Of a DNA stretch of 17,577 bases, positions 13,878 to 17,577 are shown one piece after another. Both the position numbers and the translations under genes were made by a program. The DNA lies in contig JACPSF010000482.1 in assembly GCA_016193385.1 (NCBI GenBank), positions 1 to 17,577 of the forward strand. Reading direction: 5' to 3'. Under the pieces are notes generated by a model that was not told where the DNA came from, ran no database searches, and saw only the letters and a list, made by a program, of their open reading frames with translations. This DNA comes from Deltaproteobacteria bacterium (GTDB taxonomy: Bacteria; Desulfobacterota_B; Binatia; UBA9968). The number at the start of each line of letters is the position of its first letter. Position 1 is the first letter of the stretch.

Positions 13878-14071
13878 TAGTTACGTCTCTCTCTGAACAG
13901 ATGCTCGTTTTCAGCGATATGCTTCATGTAATCGCGCAACTCATTAAGATCGACTCTCAACGTTCGTTTTGAAAGTCGATAAAACGGTATACGACTCTCA
14001 GCGATGAGTTGTCTCAAGAAGCGCTCGCTCACGCTCAGCTCTTTTGCAGCACTTTTCACTTTAACGAACAT
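13877..14071 (-). CDS. AlpA-like small helix-turn-helix regulator
   Basis: A 64-residue winged-helix protein of the AlpA/excisionase size class: VKSAAKELSVSERFLRQLIAESRIPFYRLSKRTLRVDLNEL is a helix-turn-helix followed by a wing. It is the first gene of the leftward replication block, and its stop overlaps the primase start (TAATG). No ribosome site precedes the ATG. A TATAAA at 14083-14088 on the minus strand would place transcription start within a few bases of it, so translation may be nearly leaderless. Likely job: repressor or activator of the block, or directionality factor. Confidence 0.75.
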   Translation of the reverse strand: MFVKVKSAAKELSVSERFLRQLIAESRIPFYRLSKRTLRVDLNELRDYMKHIAENEHLFRERRN

Positions 14072-14148
14072 ATTGTAGTCTTTTTATACTCTGTCGCTGT
14101 TCGCTGCATGATTTTAGACAAAAGTCGGCTCACCCAGTCCCATAGCGG

Positions 14149-14177
14149 TTGACAAGCACATTACATTTATGTAATGT
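14149..14177 (+). promoter_or_regulatory. Toxin-antitoxin promoter with overlapping palindromic operator
   Basis: A perfect -35 box TTGACA (14149-14154), a 17-base spacer and TAATGT (14172-14177) form a strong sigma-70 promoter. A perfect inverted repeat with arms ACATTACAT (14158-14166) and ATGTAATGT (14169-14177), two bases apart, covers the spacer and the -10 box. This is the expected place for autorepression by the HTH antitoxin or toxin-antitoxin complex. Transcription should begin near 14183-14186, on the toxin start codon. Confidence 0.75.
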
Positions 14178-14183
14178 CTACCA

Positions 14184-14516
14184 GTGCAGTGGCAGCTACG
14201 GCACTACCTGGATAGGAGGGGAAACAGTCCGGTTGAGGAGTTTATTGAGAGGCTACCCGAGAGGGACAGGGCCAAAGTAATGGCCGGGATCGCTTTTTTA
14301 GGAGAGGTCGGCAATCGGGCAAGAGAACCGCTTTCTAAAGGTCTAGGAGAAGGATTGTTCGAGCTTCGAGTAAGAACAAGCCGGATTTTCTATTGCTTCA
14401 AGCCAGGCGGGGTGATCGTGCTCCTACATGCCTTTAGCAAGAAAACACAGAAAACCCCAAAGCAAGAGATAGAGATCGCCTATAGACGATTAGAAGAGGT
14501 GAAAGATGAAAGCTAA
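14184..14516 (+). CDS. higB: RelE/HigB-superfamily toxin (phage Gp49-like)
   Basis: A 110-residue toxin of the RelE/ParE superfamily, Gp49-like/HigB branch. These usually act as ribosome-dependent mRNA endonucleases. Signatures are the N-terminal strand and RRGNSPVEEFIERLP (11-25), the middle EPLSKGLGEGLFELRVRTSRIFYCF (52-76) with the basic strand ELRVRTSRI, then VIVLLHAFSKKTQKTPKQEIEIAYRRLEE. The start is GTG at 14184, right at the family's usual N-terminus. The promoter puts the mRNA 5' end at or next to this GTG, so translation is probably leaderless. The gene comes before its antitoxin and overlaps it by 11 bases, the usual HigBA order. It probably stabilises the element. Confidence 0.88.
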   Translation: MQWQLRHYLDRRGNSPVEEFIERLPERDRAKVMAGIAFLGEVGNRAREPLSKGLGEGLFELRVRTSRIFYCFKPGGVIVLLHAFSKKTQKTPKQEIEIAYRRLEEVKDES

Positions 14517-14808
14517 AAGGACCGCGCCATACAGGTTCGACATTGAAAAGGAAGGTCCCGAGTTTAAAAGGGTTTTCCATGATGAGCTCACCCGGTTGAG
14601 GCTCGCTCACCGGATCGTCGAGTTAAGAGAAAAATGCGGCCTCACCCAAGCCGAATTGGCCCGGAGAGTAGGTACTACGCAAGCAGGGATCTCTCGCCTT
14701 GAGAATCCAAACTACCGCAACTATTCTTTGAAGACTCTGGAAAAGGTTGCTATTGCCCTTGGTGCGAGGCTCATAGTGGAGCTTGAGGAAGGGAAGCGAG
14801 CAGCCTAG
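14506..14808 (+). CDS. higA: HigA-type antitoxin with XRE helix-turn-helix
   Basis: This 100-residue protein carries an XRE/Cro-type helix-turn-helix at about residues 32-90 (RIVELREKCGLTQAELARRVGTTQAGISRLENP, then SLKTLEKVAIALGARLIVEL). An N-terminal charged segment is likely to contact the toxin. It starts with ATG inside the toxin gene, preceded by GAGGTGAAAG as a ribosome site. The coupled overlap and order fit a HigBA module, and the palindrome at 14158-14177 is its likely operator. Its TAG stop shares the palindromic CTAG at 14805-14808 with the stop of the opposing gene. Confidence 0.9.
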   Translation: MKAKRTAPYRFDIEKEGPEFKRVFHDELTRLRLAHRIVELREKCGLTQAELARRVGTTQAGISRLENPNYRNYSLKTLEKVAIALGARLIVELEEGKRAA

Positions 14809-15965
14809 CCTTTCATCACGGAGTATTTGACCCACCGAGGGGAATATGGCCACACACTTGGATGGCGAGTATTTAAGATCCGAGAGGCTTCCCGACAAGC
14901 GCGGTTATAGCTTTTCTCCCTCAGTGATTGTCCGCCTTGGAGAAAAACGAGATAGTCAAATAACGGCGGCAGGATTAAGCGCCAAATTCCCTGCTTTAAG
15001 ATTGGAGCTTGCTTATCTATTCCCATTGCACTAAAAATTCGCTTGACGCTCTTTTTACGTAGGACTCTAAAGCCTCCTACGATAATGCTGCGCTGGTCCT
15101 CCGGTGGGAGATCTTTTAGTTCCTCCGTGACCAGGGGATCATTCTTTAGATTAGTGCGTGGGTTTAGATAGCGCCGTCTATACGGGGCGTGAACCCGCCT
15201 CACCTCTGGAAAGGCTTCGCTCACCATTTTCAAGCTCCACTCAATTGCCGGTTGCGGAACGAATGAAAGGCGGGCCAATAGCTGTCTATCATACAACGAC
15301 TGCTCCCAATCTCTGCTGAGATGCTCAAGCAGTTTTAGACACTTTGGATTTTTTTCAACGGTCCTTTCACCGTCCGCCTCCATGTAGTCCCAGGCCTCCT
15401 CAAGCATATTGCGGCTCAGTATGTTGCGCCTCGCCCTTCGGAGTCGCTCATAGCTATTTGTTGGAACCAAAGTAGTATCTTTCGGCGGATCTTCCTTACG
15501 CCGTCCCCATTGGCGTAGAATCTCTTCCCGACGCTCCCCCTCTTTAAGAAGAGATCTATTTCTACCGAGACTCTGAACTAGGATGGAGTAACCTACAAAT
15601 GGAGTCGTGCTAGGGCTTTGAAGCCAGGTTATAAGGTTTTCCTTTGGTAACTCAGGTGAGCCGAGCCGATATTCCTCGATCGTTCCATCCTGCTGGATCT
15701 GTTGGTTTATTGAGAGAAGCTTGCCGCGTTTGCTCCCAAGCCTCCGTCTAGTTCTAAGCTCTTCAAGTGCTTTAACTAGTCCAAGCGTTTCAAGTCGCCC
15801 AGACTTTTCAAGCTCTTCAAGCCTTTCAAGTTGTTCACGCTCTTCAAGTTGTTGTCTCAGGATCAAGGTGCGCTTATTTCTCTCATCAACCTGCTTAAAA
15901 AGCCACACTTCCAGGTCGTCGTTAATATTCCTGAACCATTGTGCAAAGTCGGCAAAACCTGCCAT
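14805..15965 (-). CDS. Unknown cargo protein with N-terminal coiled coil
   Basis: The 386-residue product is soluble and highly charged, with no export signal or membrane segment. Residues about 5-30 (DFAQWFRNINDDLEVWLFKQ) lead into a coiled coil (about 25-85) with repeated leucine and glutamate (LEEREQLERLEELEKSGRLETLG). The remainder is rich in arginine and tryptophan: RYLNPRTNLKNDPLVTEELKDLPPEDQRSIIVGGFRVLRKK and LILPPLFDYLVFLQGGQ. I recognise no family or catalytic motif. ATG 15965 was chosen for its strong AGGAGGGGAG site. An in-frame ATG at 16034 would add 23 residues encoded across a hairpin. It converges on the antitoxin gene. Position in the cargo arm makes host defence, phage interference or element maintenance possible, but nothing in the sequence decides. 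Confidence 0.75.
   Translation of the reverse strand: MAGFADFAQWFRNINDDLEVWLFKQVDERNKRTLILRQQLEEREQLERLEELEKSGRLETLGLVKALEELRTRRRLGSKRGKLLSINQQIQQDGTIEEYRLGSPELPKENLITWLQSPSTTPFVGYSILVQSLGRNRSLLKEGERREEILRQWGRRKEDPPKDTTLVPTNSYERLRRARRNILSRNMLEEAWDYMEADGERTVEKNPKCLKLLEHLSRDWEQSLYDRQLLARLSFVPQPAIEWSLKMVSEAFPEVRRVHAPYRRRYLNPRTNLKNDPLVTEELKDLPPEDQRSIIVGGFRVLRKKSVKRIFSAMGIDKQAPILKQGIWRLILPPLFDYLVFLQGGQSLREKSYNRACREASRILNTRHPSVWPYSPRWVKYSVMKG
15774..15855. repeat. Short TTCAAG-type repeats coding for the coiled coil
   Basis: TTTCAAG or CTTCAAG recurs at 9- to 16-base intervals on the plus strand across this stretch (for example TTTTCAAG, CTCTTCAAG, CTTTCAAG). On the coding strand these are leucine/glutamate codons of the coiled coil. 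The nucleotide-level similarity suggests growth by slippage or duplication of a short unit. Confidence 0.45.
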
Positions 15966-15990
15966 CTCCCCTCCTGCTCGGGGTCCTGCT

Positions 15991-16053
15991 GGAAAACCCC
16001 GCCCCAACCGGTGCAGGGACCGGCTTATCGGCATGCACGGCCTAGGGGCGGGG
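15991..16053 (-). terminator. GC-rich compound hairpin, probable terminator of the 171-residue gene
   Basis: CCCCGCCCC (15997-16005) and GGGGCGGGG (16045-16053) are perfect inverted repeats. Inside are CCGGT..ACCGG and GTGCA..TGCAC. On the minus strand the stem is followed by TTTTCC. It lies eight bases after the stop of the 171-residue gene, as an intrinsic terminator would. It could also act as an attenuator or RNA leader for the coiled-coil gene that follows. Confidence 0.5.
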
Positions 16054-16061
16054 CAACTAAG

Positions 16062-16577
16062 CTACTCTAGCCTGCCTTCAATGATTTTTCCCTGCACCAA
16101 TAGCTTTGTTCCACGCGAAAGCCGCTGGTAGGTCTCGTCTCTTTGGGCTAACTCCTCAATCACCAATCTTTGTGCTTCTGGTGAAAGTTTCCGGAACCGT
16201 TCTTGGTCGTCGATCACTTTGCGAAACGGTCCTGGGGATTTTTTGAGCGCGTCGATATACTCGGCTGCTTCCTTGGCCGACCCACCAAGACAGCGCGTGG
16301 CTAAGCCGATAAGCCTGGCGCTTCCGTGCAGGTCATCTAAGCCTTCCATGGGCATGAACACCATCGAGGCCAAGAACTCAGGTTTCAAAATGGTAGCCCG
16401 CCAAACGCAGCCTCGACGGGTATCAAGCACATAAGGAATTGGGAGTTCTCCACTTGAGACGACGATTTCATAGCGATTCCCATCCCATTTGCTTAGCCAG
16501 CCTATCACTCTATCGCCCACGAGAGCCGTAACGGCGAGCGAAATGATCACCAACCACGCATAAACCAGCCTAGCCAT
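16062..16577 (-). CDS. Unknown membrane-anchored protein (cargo)
   Basis: A 171-residue protein with one hydrophobic stretch at about residues 4-22 (LVYAWLVIISLAVTALVG), acting as signal peptide or membrane anchor. The rest is probably outside the cytoplasm. Residues about 35-65 (YEIVVSSGELPIPYVLDTRRGCVWRATIL) look like a small beta-rich module. The C-terminal half is helical and charged (KEAAEYIDALKKSPGPFRKVIDDQERF, LSPEAQRLVIEELAQRDETYQRLSRGTKLL). ATG 16577 is preferred because AAAGGAG lies six bases upstream. An earlier in-frame ATG at 16628 would give a longer polar N-terminus. I recognise no family. Placement near attR marks it as cargo. Confidence 0.65.
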   Translation of the reverse strand: MARLVYAWLVIISLAVTALVGDRVIGWLSKWDGNRYEIVVSSGELPIPYVLDTRRGCVWRATILKPEFLASMVFMPMEGLDDLHGSARLIGLATRCLGGSAKEAAEYIDALKKSPGPFRKVIDDQERFRKLSPEAQRLVIEELAQRDETYQRLSRGTKLLVQGKIIEGRLE

Positions 16578-16921
16578 ATGGTCTCCTTTGTGAATCAACT
16601 GCGCGTCTAAAAGCCTGAGGGTTCTCAAAGCAAAATTTATCAGAGCAGCGCTGCGGGAATCCAGCTAAAAATTAAAAATTTTCGCCTGTGAGGATCAAAA
16701 GGCAAGACGGGGGGCAGTTGCTCAAATTTAAAGGCCGTCATCTCGCCGGGCCGGTCCCCCTCTCCCGAGCCGTGCCCCCGGACCCCCACCCAAATTTGTT
16801 TCCAAAAATGTTTCCATAGTGCTATGGAGTGGTAGGAACTGACCCGAAACTGAAAGGCGACAGACGTTGAAAATCCGCGCTTCTTTTCCTTCCAGTTTCG
16901 GGCCGTTCAGGGTCGGGGGTA
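16578..16921. other. Structured non-coding right end of the element
   Basis: There is no convincing gene in these 344 bases. They contain an AT-rich run TAAAAATTAAAAATTTT near 16666-16682, the right GTTTCCA pair, and a perfect inverted repeat CCATAG-TG-CTATGG (16814-16827). A longer inverted repeat has arms CCCGAAACTG (16843-16852) and CAGTTTCGGG (16893-16902). An AT-rich patch next to palindromes is compatible with a replication origin or attP architecture, but I cannot identify iterons. Confidence 0.5.
16796..16816 (+). repeat. Right copy of paired GTTTCCA motif (candidate integrase arm site)
   Basis: This is an exact 21-base copy of 9387-9407. GTTTCCA starts at 16798 and 16810, the same 12-base phasing. 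It lies 105 bases inside attR. Its last bases run into the CCATAG-TG-CTATGG palindrome, so the two sites overlap. Confidence 0.6.
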
Positions 16922-16967
16922 ACTACGGATCTGTAGGTTGGGGGTTCGAGTCCCTCCGGGCGCGCCA
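16922..16967 (+). repeat. attR: 46-bp copy of the tRNA-Arg 3' half
   Basis: The sequence equals tRNA-Arg from the anticodon arm to CCA but has no acceptor 5' half or D arm upstream, so it is a remnant and not a functional tRNA. It is the original chromosomal 3' end displaced by integration and marks the right boundary. Confidence 0.93.
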
Positions 16968-17081
16968 GATATTTCAGGCACGTACCCGGGGGCTGCCCCT
17001 CTCGCCGATTGACTTGCGACCATCAGTTGTCGGCATCCCGGCGAGTTTCTACCGGAGTGGTGAAGACCCAATCTTCCATCA

Positions 17082-17577
17082 CTAGCTAACCAGAGATTCT
17101 TCTTCGTCTCGAAGATTCGTAGGTAGGATCACGGTGAAAGTTGATCCGTTGCCAAGCTGACTTTGAAATTCGATTTTGCCGCCAAGAAGCTCGGTGAACT
17201 GCCTTGAGATGTAAAGGCCGAGTCCCATGCCCCCATAGGACCTCGTCTCGGAGCTATCCACCTGGCGAAACTTATCGAAAATGAGAAGAATCTCCTCCTC
17301 CGAGATTCCTAATCCTGTATCTGCGACCTTGAACTCCAGAATTCTAGCCTCTGTGAGGTGTCGGACCGAGACAGTGACAGCGCCCCTGTCCGTAAATTTA
17401 ATCGCGTTGCCGATAAGGCTTTGAAGGATATATGTAAGCTTTGCCCCATCGGTTTTTATAACCGGAAGGTCTGAAGGGTAATCCCAGGTCAAAGCAACCC
17501 CTTTTTTGACCTGTTCTTTGTAGCTTGACCTGAGACGATCGAGGAGATCGCTTGGGCTTACTTCACGGCTCTCTAAC
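17082..17577 (-). CDS. Sensor histidine kinase, C-terminal ATPase domain (partial)
   Basis: The frame is open to the right edge, so the N-terminal sensor and phosphoacceptor histidine lie outside the window. The visible 164 residues are a complete HATPase_c domain: the N box ILQSLIGNAIKFTDRGAV, the G1 box VADTGLGIS, the F box IFDKFRQVDSSETRSYGG and the G2 box GGMGLGLYISRQ, ending TFTVILPTN. Before the N box, SPSDLLDRLRSSYKEQVKKG and DGAKL are typical of hybrid or PAS-type kinases of the LuxQ/BarA style. Its TAG stop lies 114 bases from attR. In the chromosome without the element it would face the receiver gene at 8474 across tRNA-Arg, a possible partner. Confidence 0.92.
   Translation of the reverse strand, partial: LESREVSPSDLLDRLRSSYKEQVKKGVALTWDYPSDLPVIKTDGAKLTYILQSLIGNAIKFTDRGAVTVSVRHLTEARILEFKVADTGLGISEEEILLIFDKFRQVDSSETRSYGGMGLGLYISRQFTELLGGKIEFQSQLGNGSTFTVILPTNLRDEEESLVS

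Larger units (their letters stand above)
9342..16967. mobile_element. Integrated genetic element in tRNA-Arg(ACG), about 7.6 kb
   Basis: The limits are set by the perfect 46-base direct repeat at tRNA-Arg. Contents from left to right are a tyrosine recombinase, a ribbon-helix-helix-like protein, an amber-interrupted excisionase-like gene, an HTH protein, two small unknown genes, a primase-polymerase/ATPase, an AlpA-like HTH protein, a toxin-antitoxin pair, two cargo genes and a structured non-coding end. There are no virion, packaging or conjugation genes, so transfer would need a helper phage or conjugative element. The primase module suggests autonomous replication after excision. The best classes are a phage-satellite-like island or an integrative plasmid-like element. 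The integration call is firm and the class is inference. Confidence 0.9.

Noticed and set aside
16922..16967. A second tRNA-Arg gene
   Set aside because: Only the anticodon-arm-to-CCA half is present. The upstream bases cannot form an acceptor 5' strand or D arm.
9342..16967. Complete prophage
   Set aside because: There are no capsid, portal, terminase, tail or lysis genes within the att-bounded 7.6 kb.
16867..17085. Open frame across attR
   Set aside because: It includes the translated tRNA remnant, is not conserved in type, and lacks a ribosome site.
1..17577. CRISPR array or cas genes
   Set aside because: No regularly spaced repeats of 20-40 bases and no Cas-like protein were seen. The only tandem repeat has a seven-base period.

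Overview
The window looks like part of the chromosome of an uncultured, GC-rich, Gram-negative soil or sediment bacterium. An OmpH/Skp-like periplasmic chaperone, lipoprotein and TonB-type proteins imply a double membrane, and there is a sigma-54-type promoter. The gene mix and a short palindromic intergenic repeat recall the Methylomirabilota/Rokubacteria, Binatota and former Deltaproteobacteria. That placement is inferred from general resemblance, not from a marker gene.

Bases 1-9341 are ordinary chromosome. They hold the tail of an unknown gene, a secreted iron-type ABC solute-binding protein, a convergent MFS exporter and tRNA-Ser(UGA) followed by a heptamer array and a 139-bp MITE-like repeat. 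Next come a DUF72 gene with no normal start codon, a glycerate 2-kinase, an OmpH-like chaperone, a proline-rich TPR lipoprotein and a convergent TPR/TonB-C protein. The segment ends with tRNA-Ser(GCU), a stand-alone receiver protein behind a good sigma-54 promoter match, and an intact tRNA-Arg(ACG).

Bases 9342-16967 are a compact 7.6-kb integrated element. It sits in the 3' half of tRNA-Arg and is bounded by a perfect 46-bp direct repeat (9296-9341 and 16922-16967). A leftward block encodes an AlpA-like HTH protein, a primase-polymerase fused to a RecA-like ATPase, two small unknown proteins, an HTH protein, an excisionase-like HTH gene broken by an in-frame amber codon, a short ribbon-helix-helix-like protein and a tyrosine recombinase next to the tRNA. 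Divergent from it is a HigB/HigA-type toxin-antitoxin pair. Its promoter overlaps a perfect palindrome and would give a leaderless toxin message. The right arm carries two unrecognised cargo genes (a coiled-coil protein and a membrane-anchored protein) and about 340 bp of structured non-coding DNA. Paired GTTTCCA motifs occur just inside both ends and are good candidates for integrase arm sites. No capsid, terminase, relaxase or conjugation gene is present, so the element resembles a phage-satellite-like or plasmid-like integrative island that carries its own replication module.

Bases 16968-17577 return to the chromosome with the C-terminal ATPase domain of a histidine kinase running off the right edge. 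The kinase and the receiver protein at 8474 would be near neighbours, with only tRNA-Arg between them, if the element were absent.
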